A stretch of 64,000 nucleotides of DNA from the NCBI GenBank assembly GCA_049514575.1, contig JBEKUX010000002.1, forward strand, positions 1 to 64,000, given 5' to 3'. Below, in pieces: positions 50,386 through 59,134 of this stretch; position 1 is the stretch's first letter; every line of letters begins with the position of its first letter. Source of the stretch: BOG-1184 sp049514575. GTDB taxonomy: Bacteria; Fibrobacterota; Chitinivibrionia; Chitinivibrionales; Chitinispirillaceae. Both the position numbers and the translations under genes were made by a program. The notes under the pieces were generated by a model. That model saw only the letters and a list, made by a program, of their open reading frames with translations. It ran no database searches and was not told the DNA's origin.

Positions 50386-51583
50386 TATTTCGTTTTTTTT
50401 CTTATGCGGCTTGGCGACCGGCTGTTTCCGAAAAAACAGCCAGCCTGTTTCTGCTGAAGAGGCGGAAGACTACTTCGTAAATCCTTCTGCGGCAAAATAT
50501 GATGCGATTGCCTCGCGGCCATCGGATACCGGCCTGCTTTCTGCCGGGGTTCGGGCCGCCCGCAGCAGGGCCGACACCGGTACCGTGCGGGTGCGTCTCA
50601 TTGACAGCTCCGGCCTTGAATACGGTCTGGGATACGCCACCCCGCCGGGCATGGCTTTTGACACCTGCTATCCGCTTATCATATATCTCCACGGCGGCAT
50701 CGGCACCGAGCGCAACGACAAAGGGGATTCGGCATTCCTGATGCTCAAATCGCTCGCCGATACGTTCCGGCTTTTTCTCGCGAGCCCCTCGGCCAACCGT
50801 TACGCCCCCTGGTGGAGCCCCGTCGGTCTCTCGCGCATTCTGCAAACCCTGCGTTTCATGACACTGCGCTATCCGGTCAATTCCCGCAAGGTATTTCTGG
50901 CCGGCGTTTCGGACGGCGCCACCGGATGCTATGCGGCGGCCAATACGATCTGCGCGCCATTCGCCGGTTTCATCGCGGTCTCCGGCTTCGGCGGCATGCT
51001 GCCCATGCTCGGCATGCGGCTCGAGCCCGGCAACCTGAAACAGCGGCCGATCTACAATGTTAATGCCGGCCGCGACCATATCTATCCGGTCGAACAGGTC
51101 AAAGAGTTCATCCGCCTGCTGCAGAATGAAGGGGTCGGCCTGATCAGTAAAATCTACCCTTATGAAAAACACGGCTTTGACTATCGAGCAAAAGAGATGG
51201 GCGCGCTCACGAACCTTATCCGCACCTGGTCGCGGCCTGATGCCGCCGCAGGCCTTTCATGGACATTTGTCCCGGGCTGCCCGAACCTCCCGGCCAATCT
51301 TCTCGACTGGACGCTTACTGCGGATAACGCATCGGTTAATGCTTTCTGGCGGCATGATACGCTCGTTATCCGCGCAGAAGGCCTCCGGACGCTCACGGCT
51401 CAATTTCCTAATGTCCCTGCCGGAAAAAAGATCATCTGCCGGATCCGGTCCGCTGAGGACAAGTCGTACGTCCGTGCCTTCGTTCCGGCAGAATTTGGGT
51501 GGCCGCGGAGCATGCAGTTCATGATGAAGCGGTGTTTTCCGGAATTTACGGGAATGCCTTCGATCTACACCATCAGCTTTTAA
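50372..51583 (+). CDS. Lipoprotein alpha/beta-hydrolase (esterase-like)
   Basis: The 403-residue product has lipobox GLATGC (Cys18) and an alpha/beta-hydrolase fold: the oxyanion region is YPLIIYLHGGIGTERN, the nucleophile elbow is LAGVSDGATGCY (serine in GVSDG), and the acid and histidine are probably in NAGRDHIYP and YEKHGFDY. A C-terminal beta domain (about 300-403) follows. A surface or periplasmic esterase is likely; the substrate may be an acetylated polysaccharide, but this is inference. Its ATG lies in a family A repeat flank without a clear ribosome site. Confidence 0.75.
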   Translation: MKNIFISFFFLCGLATGCFRKNSQPVSAEEAEDYFVNPSAAKYDAIASRPSDTGLLSAGVRAARSRADTGTVRVRLIDSSGLEYGLGYATPPGMAFDTCYPLIIYLHGGIGTERNDKGDSAFLMLKSLADTFRLFLASPSANRYAPWWSPVGLSRILQTLRFMTLRYPVNSRKVFLAGVSDGATGCYAAANTICAPFAGFIAVSGFGGMLPMLGMRLEPGNLKQRPIYNVNAGRDHIYPVEQVKEFIRLLQNEGVGLISKIYPYEKHGFDYRAKEMGALTNLIRTWSRPDAAAGLSWTFVPGCPNLPANLLDWTLTADNASVNAFWRHDTLVIRAEGLRTLTAQFPNVPAGKKIICRIRSAEDKSYVRAFVPAEFGWPRSMQFMMKRCFPEFTGMPSIYTISF

Positions 51584-51623
51584 ATGCCCTGCTGGCGCGG
51601 CAATATATGGTAATGTTTGATAT

Positions 51624-52025
51624 TTGCCATTTTTCGACCTCACCCGCCTGTATTTGAAACGTATATTATTTGCTCATCATCACACGATGTTTTCTGCCAT
51701 CAAAAAGGATGGTTTCGTGACGGCAGCGGCAGTTGAAACAAATTCCCTCGCCGGCATACAGCGCAAGGGCGGAATTCACGGCCTTCGCAACAGCTTCGCG
51801 ACGCATCTCCTCGAACAAGGCGCCGATGTGCGGTATATTCAGGAATTGCCGGGACACTCTTCCAGCAAAACAACGGGGATTTATACCCCTGTCAGCAAGT
51901 CGGCCATAACCAGGATCAGAAGCCCATTATCAAAGATTAATATGCAGAATATGGGCAAAAAAGGGTTATATTATGATAGCATCATGCGCCTAGTTGGTTG
52001 CAATAGGCCAAATGCAATGAAATAA
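51624..52025 (+). pseudogene. Truncated tyrosine recombinase (integrase C-terminus)
   Basis: Only the last part of a tyrosine recombinase is present: GIHGLRNSFATHLLEQGADV, then YIQELPGHSSSKTTGIYTPVS with the HxLRxSxAT box, GH and the active tyrosine (IYTP). The N-terminal core-binding domain and the first catalytic arginine are missing, and the reading frame before residue 45 is not integrase-like. The frame ends inside the left inverted repeat of the next unit. It is probably a remnant of an integron- or XerC-like integrase. Confidence 0.7.
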
Positions 52026-52701
52026 TAGCCGCCACGGAATATTTCTGAAAATACCGAGAAAGAAGCTGAAGAATGGCGCAAAGGAGTAATACAACATGAT
52101 ATTTCAAAAGGGGTTTACGTTATTACTGTTAATTGCAAATGTCATATTTGGATCAACTTTATTATCTTGTTATCATTCGGTTGATTCAATTAGGAATAAT
52201 AATTTTGACAAAAATATAGGGGTTATTTTTAAATTTGATACAATCATTTGCAAATGCAACGATAAAGAATATTCAGCTATTGTTCACAAAAACAGTAATC
52301 ACAAGGAAGCAGTCTTCTACAAAGACTTTTTTGGAGATGAATATGAAAGGAAAAGTAAATATAGCCGCTACAAGACCATTTATTCAGATACACTTGAAAT
52401 AATGATTGATGGAAAATCAGGTAAATTATGGTTGTTTCGTTATAAAGGAATTACTGATAGCAATCTCATTTTTCAGACAGATGGTTTTTGGAAAGGCAAA
52501 TTGATTATTCAGATGAAAGATATCGATGGTTTTTGGGCTTTTCCTAAACGCTTTAGGTTTTTCTAATAAATTTCTTTGCTACATTTAAAAATAAATCGTG
52601 CCTACCATGCGCGAGGAATGAGCGCGCCATGAAAGAGGGAATCCCGATAATCGTGGCGGAAAAGAGCACTAAGGTAGGCATTTGGCCTACAGCAACCAAC
52701 T
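51991..52701. mobile_element. 711-bp AT-rich unit bounded by 24-bp inverted repeats
   Basis: The left arm (51991-52015) begins TAGTTGGTTGCAATAGGCC and the right arm (52678-52701) ends GGCCTACAGCAACCAACT. The right arm is the reverse complement of the left at 22 of 24 positions. The unit carries one AT-rich gene and no transposase. A second short inverted pair, TGCCTACC and GGTAGGCA, lies near the right end. It follows an integrase remnant, so a cassette-like or non-autonomous element is inferred. Confidence 0.55.
52096..52566 (+). CDS. AT-rich putative lipoprotein, cassette-like cargo
   Basis: The 156-residue product starts MIFQKGFTLLLLIANVIFGS and has a lipobox-like TLLSC (Cys25), then a hydrophilic domain with KFDTIICKCNDKEYSAIVHK and FWKGKLIIQMKDIDGFWAFP. 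No family is recognised. AAAGGAG precedes the ATG. Its base composition is far more AT-rich than all neighbours, and it is enclosed by inverted repeats, which fits recent acquisition. Confidence 0.6.
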   Translation: MIFQKGFTLLLLIANVIFGSTLLSCYHSVDSIRNNNFDKNIGVIFKFDTIICKCNDKEYSAIVHKNSNHKEAVFYKDFFGDEYERKSKYSRYKTIYSDTLEIMIDGKSGKLWLFRYKGITDSNLIFQTDGFWKGKLIIQMKDIDGFWAFPKRFRFF

Positions 52702-52941
52702 CGCAAAGGCCAAAACGCCGGATTGGGAATTCTTTTCAGAATGGTCTGATAGGGCATGGCTATTAAGGATTAAGAGCTTAGGGCGGCGCTTCGGCCATTT
52801 GCGAGACGTTGTTTGCAATTTGTTAACCACAATGAATTATATGCATGCCGAAGAATGAATATAAAACTGGAATTTAAGAACGGCGGCGCAGGTAAAATCA
52901 AATCCGTAACATTACTCTCAAATTCCTAAGGAGACTCACCC
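52567..52941. other. Intergenic stretch with right inverted-repeat arm, no gene
   Basis: It contains the right arm of the unit (52678-52701), the near-palindrome CATGCGCG-CGCGCCATG at about 52607-52632, and GCGGCGCTTCGGCCATTTGC followed by TTTGTTAACC at about 52783-52828. The last part recalls integron attC-like ends but is not conclusive. No coding frame was recognised. Confidence 0.35.
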
Positions 52942-53517
52942 ATGAAAGCCATCGCCTTTAACGGAAGCCCGCGCCAGGGCGGGAACACGGAATTTCTGCT
53001 TAAAAAAGTGCTTGAGCCGGTCAGTGAAGCCGGAATAGAGACCGAGCTGGTCCAGATCGGCAACAAGCAGATCCGCGGGTGCATGGGCTGTTATAAGTGC
53101 AGGGAAAACAAGAACTCAAAATGCGCAATTACAACGGACATGGTAAATGAGTGCATCGGCAAGATGATCGCTGCCGACGCGATCATTTTAGGATCGCCGA
53201 CCTACTTTGCCGACATGACGTCGGACATGAAAGCGCTCATCGACCGCGCCGGGTTCGTGGCCGGCGCCAATGGCCGCCTTTTCTCCCGTAAAATCGGCGC
53301 CGCCGTGGTCGTCAACCGTCGCGGCGGGGCAACGAACGTCATGGATTCGATCAATCATATGTTTTTAATTTCAAGAATGATCGTGCCCGGATCAACGTAC
53401 TGGAATTTCGGCGTCGGACGGGACAAGGGAGAGGTTGAGAAAGACGCTGAAGCCCTTGCAAACATGAAAGATTTGGGCGAAACGATTGCGTGGCTGATTA
53501 AAAGCTTGCATTCTTAA
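52942..53517 (+). CDS. Iron-sulfur flavoprotein, NADPH-dependent FMN reductase fold
   Basis: The 191-residue protein begins with the flavodoxin-like FMN phosphate loop FNGSPRQGGNTEFLL. A compact cysteine motif, CMGCYKC with a further Cys (residues 47, 50, 53, 61: CX2CX2CX7C), matches the [4Fe-4S]-binding loop of iron-sulfur flavoproteins. LGSPTYFADMTSDMKALIDR is typical of the fold. It would carry electrons in the cytoplasm of an anaerobe; the donor and acceptor are unknown. AAGGAG precedes the ATG. Convergent with aroB. Confidence 0.88.
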   Translation: MKAIAFNGSPRQGGNTEFLLKKVLEPVSEAGIETELVQIGNKQIRGCMGCYKCRENKNSKCAITTDMVNECIGKMIAADAIILGSPTYFADMTSDMKALIDRAGFVAGANGRLFSRKIGAAVVVNRRGGATNVMDSINHMFLISRMIVPGSTYWNFGVGRDKGEVEKDAEALANMKDLGETIAWLIKSLHS

Positions 53518-53533
53518 TTATTGAGGCGATTTT

Positions 53534-53557
53534 GTAGGGCCGATTCATGAATCGCCC
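53534..53557. repeat. Short palindrome, GTAGGGCCG type
   Basis: GTAGGGCCGATTCATGAATCG and CCC: the centre CGATTCATGAATCG is a perfect palindrome. It resembles the GTAGGGGCG family at 5557-5628 and lies 10 bp before a family B palindrome. Confidence 0.55.
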
Positions 53558-53567
53558 ATTTTGTAAA

Positions 53568-53595
53568 GTAGAGACGCACGGCCGTGCGTCTCTAC
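53568..53595. repeat. 28-bp palindrome, family B, copy 2 (overlaps aroB stop)
   Basis: The left arm GTAGAGACGCACGG and its exact reverse complement form a perfect palindrome. The aroB stop codon (53592-53594, minus strand) lies inside its right end, so the repeat end terminates the reading frame. Confidence 0.9.
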
Positions 53596-54716
53596 CCGAC
53601 TAAAACCTTTTTCACCACTCGCTTTACCACTTCCGCCCTCACACCGCTCCTCACTACCGACGTGCCCGCCTTGGCAGGCATCACAAAGCTGATCTTCCCT
53701 CCGACAACTTTCTTATCAAAAAACATAGCATCGTATATCTCATTTGCAGAAGGAAGAGAAGGCAACCTGGGCCTTGGCATTGCGGCAAGCAGGGTGTCAT
53801 ACACGGCCACATCCGACTTCGGAATCGTTTTAAGGGTTTTCCCAAGCTCGCAGGCGCAAAGCATGCCCCACCACACCGCTTCGCCGTGAAGCATTTTTCC
53901 AAAACCGAAATATTTTTCAAGCGCATGGGCAAAGGTGTGGCCGAAGTTGAGGAGCATGCGTTTGCCCGAAATTTCTCGCTCGTCCTGCTCCACGATACGC
54001 GCCTTGATCGCAATGCTCCTTCTGATGCCTTCAAGCAGGACCCGATCGTTCTTTTTGAGCAGCTTCCGGGTATTGTTCGACACGAAATCAAACATCTCCC
54101 TGCCGCCGATGAACGCGTACTTGAAAAGCTCGGCAGAACCTGAATAAAATTCCCGCTTTGGAAGCGTATTGAGAAACGCGGTATCGATCCACACAAGGCC
54201 AGGCTGGTGAAATGCGCCGATGAGGTTCTTGCCCCCCAAAGGCCTTATGTGGCTGCCGGCGGCAGGCATAGAAGGGCATACCCAATTCACACCGGTCTTG
54301 CCGCCCACGCTCGAATCCACCATGGCTAAAAGCGTTGTCGGCACCTGCACGTACTGGATACCCCGCAGCATGGTTGCAGCGGCAAACCCCGTCAGGTCTC
54401 CCACCACGCCGCCGCCAAAGGCAATGAGTATGCTCGACCGCTCGAACTTCGCCTTAAAAAACGTATCGAATATTTTACTCCATGTCGCGATTGTTTTATA
54501 CCGCTCGCCGTCAGACATGACATGGATGGTGAAACCGAGCTTTTTCTCCCACTCTCTTATCTGTTTGCCGTAAATCCCGTACATCGTCGTGTTGGTGACC
54601 AGCCCGAATTTGCTTTTCGGGAACATCTCCTTCAGACGGGAAGGCAGCTTTTCGGCGATCCCGCTGCCGAAAATGATCGGGTAAGATCGGGAAGCACAAT
54701 TAACTTTGAGTTCCAT
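53592..54716 (-). CDS. aroB: 3-dehydroquinate synthase
   Basis: AroB makes 3-dehydroquinate from DAHP, the second step of the shikimate pathway, using NAD and a divalent metal. The 374-residue product shows the NAD-binding GGGVVGDLTGFAAAT, the VGGKTGVN substrate region, and metal-ligand segments such as LLNFGHTFAHALE and FGKMLHGEAVWWGM. The C-terminal three residues and stop lie on a palindromic repeat, so the normal tail may have been altered. It is followed upstream by aroA on the same strand, 180 bp away. Confidence 0.94.
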   Translation of the reverse strand: MELKVNCASRSYPIIFGSGIAEKLPSRLKEMFPKSKFGLVTNTTMYGIYGKQIREWEKKLGFTIHVMSDGERYKTIATWSKIFDTFFKAKFERSSILIAFGGGVVGDLTGFAAATMLRGIQYVQVPTTLLAMVDSSVGGKTGVNWVCPSMPAAGSHIRPLGGKNLIGAFHQPGLVWIDTAFLNTLPKREFYSGSAELFKYAFIGGREMFDFVSNNTRKLLKKNDRVLLEGIRRSIAIKARIVEQDEREISGKRMLLNFGHTFAHALEKYFGFGKMLHGEAVWWGMLCACELGKTLKTIPKSDVAVYDTLLAAMPRPRLPSLPSANEIYDAMFFDKKVVGGKISFVMPAKAGTSVVRSGVRAEVVKRVVKKVLVG

Positions 54717-54841
54717 ATGATCGTTATCTGTTTTCCTTTATATAACAAAATATGTTTTGATGAACACAAAAATAATCAATTAATAGGTGCTTTGATTTGA
54801 TTTTGCGTTAGGCACGGCGAATGGTGATAACCGGAATGGTA

Positions 54842-54869
54842 GTAGAGACGCACGGCCGTGCGTCTCTAC
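54842..54869. repeat. 28-bp palindrome, family B, copy 3 (aroA-aroB gap)
   Basis: A perfect copy of the GTAGAGACGCACGG palindrome between the aroA stop and the aroB start. Confidence 0.9.
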
Positions 54870-54896
54870 GCGAAAAAAGAGGAACACCCAAAAAAT

Positions 54897-56177
54897 TTAT
54901 TCTTCAAGTGTTTCTATCTTTGCCCCGATTTTCCTGAAATCTTCCACAAAGGTCGGATAGGTCACGGCCGCGGCTTCTGCCGTGTCAATGACCGTTTCGC
55001 CCTCTGCGATCATGCCGGCAAGCGCCAAAGCCATGACCACGCGGTGGTCGTCGTGGCCGCTCACCTGCTTACCCTTGAGCGCGCTGTGCCGTATGGTAAG
55101 GCCGTCTTCGTGCTCCGTGACCGCAGCGCCCATTTTGGCAAGCTCTTCCTTCATGACCGCGATCCTATCAGTCTCCTTGATGCGTGCCTGGGCCACATTG
55201 ACAAAACGGGTTTCTCCTTCTGCGGCGCAGGCCACGATTGCCAGGGCCGGAAGCGCATCAGGCATGGCGTTGAGATCGATAGTCCTGCCGCGCAGCGCAG
55301 CGTCTTGCCGCACGGTCACGCCGTCCGGGCCGTGGATGACCGCAGCGCCCATCCGCTGCAGCACCTCGAACACGCCCTTGTCTCCCTGCGGGTCGGAAAA
55401 ATCAAGACCGGTAAGCGTGAGCGCTGCGCCGGTTATCGCCGCTGCACACGCGGCAAACGAGGCGCCTGAAAAATCGGCCGGTATGGCCATCTCAAAAGGC
55501 CGGTAGCACTGCCCGCCCTTTACATGAAATCTCGTCAGATCGTCCGGACATGAAACCGTGATCCCCTGCTTTTTCAGCCACCAGAGCGTCAGTTCGACAT
55601 AAGGCCGTTCCTGAAGCTCTTCGACATCAATGTCGGTGTCGGTGTCGCAGAGGGGACAGGAAAAAAGAAGGCTGGATACGAACTGCGACGAAATCCCGTT
55701 CACCGTTGTTTTCCCTCCCCTGATCGGACCCTTTATGGTAAACGGCAGGTCGCTCTTCGGCGATTCAGAGGAATAAGCGGCGCCGAGTTTTTCGAGTGCG
55801 ATTAAAAGCGGCTTGAACGGACGCGACCGGAGCGACGCGTCGCCGTCGAATCGACGCGGTTTGCTTCCAAGCGCGGCGGCCGACATGAAAAGATTGGCGC
55901 TGGTTCCTGAATTGCCCATGTCGAACAATTCGCGACCGCCATTATGGTTCTTCCCGATCCCTTTTATAACGAGATCGTTTCCCCTGCTGGTAACCTGTGC
56001 GCCCATGGCTGCTGCGGCGCGGGCCGCCGACGCGCCGTCGCCGTGCAGAAGCGGTTTCCGTATGACTGATGTCCCGTCAGCGAGCGTTGCGATGAGCACT
56101 GCGCGTATGGTGTGGGATTTTGAGGGTGGAATTGCGATTGAACCGGAGAGGTTACTAGGAGATACTTTCCATTTCAT
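54897..56177 (-). CDS. aroA: 5-enolpyruvylshikimate-3-phosphate synthase
   Basis: AroA joins shikimate-3-phosphate and phosphoenolpyruvate. The 426-residue length is normal. Motifs include PPSKSHTIRAVLIA, LFDMGNSGTSANLFM and RIKETDRIAVMKEELAKMG, then SGHDDHRVVMALALAG. The LFDMGNSGT form has Asn-Ser in the place of the classical Asn-Ala-Gly-Thr loop, which makes glyphosate sensitivity hard to predict. It lies between aroE (upstream) and aroB on the same strand; a family A repeat fills the gap ahead of it. Confidence 0.94.
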   Translation of the reverse strand: MKWKVSPSNLSGSIAIPPSKSHTIRAVLIATLADGTSVIRKPLLHGDGASAARAAAAMGAQVTSRGNDLVIKGIGKNHNGGRELFDMGNSGTSANLFMSAAALGSKPRRFDGDASLRSRPFKPLLIALEKLGAAYSSESPKSDLPFTIKGPIRGGKTTVNGISSQFVSSLLFSCPLCDTDTDIDVEELQERPYVELTLWWLKKQGITVSCPDDLTRFHVKGGQCYRPFEMAIPADFSGASFAACAAAITGAALTLTGLDFSDPQGDKGVFEVLQRMGAAVIHGPDGVTVRQDAALRGRTIDLNAMPDALPALAIVACAAEGETRFVNVAQARIKETDRIAVMKEELAKMGAAVTEHEDGLTIRHSALKGKQVSGHDDHRVVMALALAGMIAEGETVIDTAEAAAVTYPTFVEDFRKIGAKIETLEE

Positions 56178-56213
56178 ATTATAAGTCTTTCAAGTATCAG
56201 ATTTAATAATTTA

Positions 56214-56475
56214 TTCATCGGCTAATGGCATCTGTTTGGGTATCGGGTGGGCAGGAGTGTTCTGGATTGTTGCTTCGTTTGACCCGTACCCGCAAGCATC
56301 AGATGCGTTAAAATCAATAATAATAATAAGATTTACAGTTTTTTTCCAACGGAACAATGTTTGTGGGTGCGGGTAAAGGGTGCTCAAAGCTATATAAACT
56401 GTGCCCCTGCCTGCGCCGAGGCTTCGGCAGGCAGGCACCCGCCACCCTCCGCTGAAGCGGAGCCTTTAGCCAAAG
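56214..56475 (-). repeat. Intergenic element, family A, full copy 2
   Basis: On the minus strand it begins CTTTGGCTAAAGGCTCCGC, carries the GCGGAGGGTGGCGGGTG flank and the nested GC hairpin, and ends with GCCATTAGCCGATGAA, matching the 3' end of the leuC copy. It lies in the aroE-aroA gap, upstream of aroA. Confidence 0.75.
56406..56435. repeat. Nested GC-rich hairpin inside family A copy 2
   Basis: CCTGCCTGCGCCGAG and its near reverse complement GCTTCGGCAGGCAGG; almost identical to 234-263. Confidence 0.65.
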
Positions 56476-56505
56476 AAAAATATTCTATTATTTGATAAAC
56501 ATTAT

Positions 56506-57381
56506 TTATCTCGAACACATCTTTTGCAATTCTTTTAAATCGAATATCTCTTCCCTCACGTCAATACCGGTCCACAGTGTAAACGACGCAATGGCCTGGT
56601 ACAGCAGCATGCGCAGCCCGTTTTCGATTTTGCATCCTGCTGCTTCAGCCTCGGCAAGCAGTCGGGTTTTTGAGGGGTTGTAAATGGTGTCGAAGACCGT
56701 CATTCCGCAATGGAAATATTTTTTTTCGAGCGGCGTTTCATCGACGTTCGGATGCAGTCCCGCGCTCGTGCAGTTGACAAGCAGGGTGCAGCGCGCCATC
56801 ACCGCGTCGAGGTCCGGATCGTCAAGTGCCGCCGCCTTCACGGTACAGTTCATAGCGCCCGCTATTTCCGCGGCCAGGGCGGTCACGCGCTGTAGGTTGC
56901 GGCCGGCGAGGGTGAGCGTTTCTGGTATGCACTCCAGCGCGAGCGCCGCTGCAAGGGTCCGGGCAGTGCCGCCGTTGCCGATAATCACGACATGGCCGCC
57001 GTGCGCATCGTGGCCCATGGCCGCGAGCGCACGCAGGAACCCTTCGGGGTCGGTGGTCGTTCCGTAGAGCACATTCTCCATGAAATAAAGCGTATTGACC
57101 GCGCCGAGCCGGTACGACAGCGGCGAAAGGACGTCGCAGTAAAGAGCGGCCCGCTGTTTATGGGGCAACGTCACGTTGGCGCCGAGCGCGGAAATGCTGC
57201 GCAGCGCGTAGACGACATGATGAAATGCTTCGGCTTTCACGGCGCACGGGACATAAACATACGGCAATCCGAGGGTCCGGAAAGCATGGTTGTGGATCTG
57301 CGGCGACAGCGAATGCCTTACGGGGTCTCCCAGCAGGCAGACGAGGCGCGTGTCCCCGCGGATTACATGTTCCTTCGTCAT
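56506..57381 (-). CDS. aroE: Shikimate dehydrogenase
   Basis: AroE reduces 3-dehydroshikimate to shikimate with NADPH. The 291-residue product has the substrate-binding PVRHSLSPQIHNHAF and NVTLPHKQRAALYCD (catalytic Lys), the nucleotide loop IGNGGTARTLAAALA and VNCTSAGLHPNVDETPL. It overlaps the diguanylate cyclase start region upstream by 4 bp and precedes aroA by 330 bp with a family A repeat between. With aroA and aroB it provides three shikimate-pathway steps; aroC, aroD, aroK and the DAHP synthase are not in the window. Confidence 0.94.
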   Translation of the reverse strand: MTKEHVIRGDTRLVCLLGDPVRHSLSPQIHNHAFRTLGLPYVYVPCAVKAEAFHHVVYALRSISALGANVTLPHKQRAALYCDVLSPLSYRLGAVNTLYFMENVLYGTTTDPEGFLRALAAMGHDAHGGHVVIIGNGGTARTLAAALALECIPETLTLAGRNLQRVTALAAEIAGAMNCTVKAAALDDPDLDAVMARCTLLVNCTSAGLHPNVDETPLEKKYFHCGMTVFDTIYNPSKTRLLAEAEAAGCKIENGLRMLLYQAIASFTLWTGIDVREEIFDLKELQKMCSR

Positions 57382-58337
57382 AGCGCGTTCGCCGCCGAAA
57401 AAGTTTTTACCCGGTTCCTGCCCTCGTTTTTTGCGAGGTACAGCGCGGCATCGGCCTCCTCGACCATCTGCTGCGGCTCCTGGATTTCGTCGCGGTAGGC
57501 GGTAACGCCGAGCGACGCAGAAAGACGGCCGCCCGGCAGCGCCTGTTCATTGACAAAACGGTAATCATAAATGGCCTGGCGGATGTTTTCGGCGGCTTTC
57601 GCCGCCGCCTCAAGCGACAGGCCCGGCATGAGCATGACGAACTCCTCGCCCCCGTAGCGGCACACGGCGCTGTCCAGGCTGCACACCGCGTGAAGGATGC
57701 GCACGGTCTCGATCAGGGCGATGTCGCCCTGGATGTGGCCGTTCACGTCGTTGTATATCTTGAAATGGTCGAGATCAAGCATGACAAGAGAAAATGTTTT
57801 GCCGTCCGAGCGCGCCTGCAGGAAAAGACGCCGGAACTCGTCGTCGAAAAAGCTGCGGTTATACGCTTTTGTCAATTCATCAACCAGGGCACGGCTGGCG
57901 GTATCGACGTACTCCCGCGCGTCGACGATCTTCGGAAACGCGATCTGCTTTTTGATGTTGGTGTAGTAATCGAGCGAGGCCACGTGGATGCCGACGTTCC
58001 GGCCGAGCCGCTCGCTCAGGATGTACTTGTGTTTGAGGATCTCCTTCCAGTCGCGTTTCGCCTCCTCTTCGGGAAGCCGTATCTGTATGAGTGCGAAAAC
58101 AATGTCGCGGTAATAGGTACCGGGCTTCTTGCCGATCGAATCGAGCAGGTACTCGTCGTCCTGGATGTGGTCGACGATATCGCCGCTGGCGATCTCGATG
58201 AGCTTCCTGTCAGTCAATTTTTTCAGGTTATCGATATCTTCGATATTCAGCGGCAATTCCCTCTGAAGGTCGCCCAGCGGAACTTCCCCGCCATCGGGCG
58301 TCGTGTTGGCCGTATCCGTCATCGGTGCATTTTCCAT
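57378..58337 (-). CDS. GGDEF diguanylate cyclase
   Basis: From the ATG at 58337 the product is 319 residues; a TTG at 58397 and ATG at 58322 are alternatives, none with a strong ribosome site. The N-terminal part (about 10-130) is a helical domain with GDLQRELPLNIEDIDNL and YLLDSIGKKPGTYYRDIVFALIQIRLP; it resembles none of the common sensors. The C-terminal GGDEF domain has CRYGGEEFVMLMPG and should make cyclic di-GMP. It shares 4 bp with aroE. Its link to shikimate genes is probably positional. Confidence 0.9.
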   Translation of the reverse strand: MENAPMTDTANTTPDGGEVPLGDLQRELPLNIEDIDNLKKLTDRKLIEIASGDIVDHIQDDEYLLDSIGKKPGTYYRDIVFALIQIRLPEEEAKRDWKEILKHKYILSERLGRNVGIHVASLDYYTNIKKQIAFPKIVDAREYVDTASRALVDELTKAYNRSFFDDEFRRLFLQARSDGKTFSLVMLDLDHFKIYNDVNGHIQGDIALIETVRILHAVCSLDSAVCRYGGEEFVMLMPGLSLEAAAKAAENIRQAIYDYRFVNEQALPGGRLSASLGVTAYRDEIQEPQQMVEEADAALYLAKNEGRNRVKTFSAANAL

Positions 58338-58511
58338 GCGTTTGAGTGTTCGAGTAACAGCGATCGATTGCTTCCTGTTTACGTATACCACGGACAATTA
58401 TTGCCGCGTCGTTTATCCACGTTGAATATAATTAAAATAACACATTATTTCCCCGGTATTTGTTTTACTTTTTACTTGATTTCACGCCGCGCGTGTTTTA
58501 TAATTACTGTA

Positions 58512-59108
58512 ATGAATAAAGTATTACTTAAAAACGTCGTGGCGGAACTCGGCAAAATACTGCGGCTCTTCCGTGAAAAAAGCGGCAGGAACCTGGGCGC
58601 CGTCGCGCAGAGGGCCGGCATCTCGATCAGCATGCTTTCACAGATCGAACGGGGCATCGTGTCGCCGTCCATCGACACGCTCTGCATGGTGTGCCGGGCG
58701 CTCGACATCGACATGGCCGAGCTGTTCAGGCGGATCTCTCCGGACGAGCCGTTGCGCATCCACAAGGGTGGCGAACGGCTTATACTGGAAAGCAACGGCG
58801 TGCGCTACGAACAGCTCATGACCAGCCAGACGTCGGCGTTTCCGGCAGAGCTCTTCTGCATCGAGGTCAAACCGGGCTGCGCTACCGCCATGAGCGGCGG
58901 CGGCCACGAAGGCACTGAAATGGGATATGTTCTTCAGGGAACGGCACAGCTGACCGTGGGAGGCGCGCCCTACCGGATCAAGAAAAACGACAGCCTCTGT
59001 TTCAGCGCGTACCTGCCGCACCGGCTCGCGAATGCAGGAAAAATACTTTTCAGGGCGGTGTGGAGCATTTCGCCGCCGCATGTGGATTATTTAAAGATGG
59101 GAAAATAA
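58512..59108 (+). CDS. XRE-family regulator with C-terminal cupin domain
   Basis: The 198-residue protein has an XRE helix-turn-helix (about 10-68: LRLFREKSGRNLGAVAQRAG, ISMLSQIERGIVSPSIDTL) and a cupin_2 domain (about 100-198: HEGTEMGYVLQGTAQLTVGG, YRIKKNDSLCFSAYLPHRL). Such regulators often bind a small ligand through the cupin and control nearby metabolic genes. leuC lies 283 bp downstream on the same strand, after a family A repeat; divergent from the diguanylate cyclase gene. Confidence 0.9.
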   Translation: MNKVLLKNVVAELGKILRLFREKSGRNLGAVAQRAGISISMLSQIERGIVSPSIDTLCMVCRALDIDMAELFRRISPDEPLRIHKGGERLILESNGVRYEQLMTSQTSAFPAELFCIEVKPGCATAMSGGGHEGTEMGYVLQGTAQLTVGGAPYRIKKNDSLCFSAYLPHRLANAGKILFRAVWSISPPHVDYLKMGK

Positions 59109-59134
59109 AAGTAAGAAGAAAGAATTATTAATTT

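Noticed and set aside
57690..58511. N-terminal extension of the XRE-cupin gene
   Set aside because: The upstream part of the frame is antisense to the diguanylate cyclase; the family starts at the ATG at 58512.
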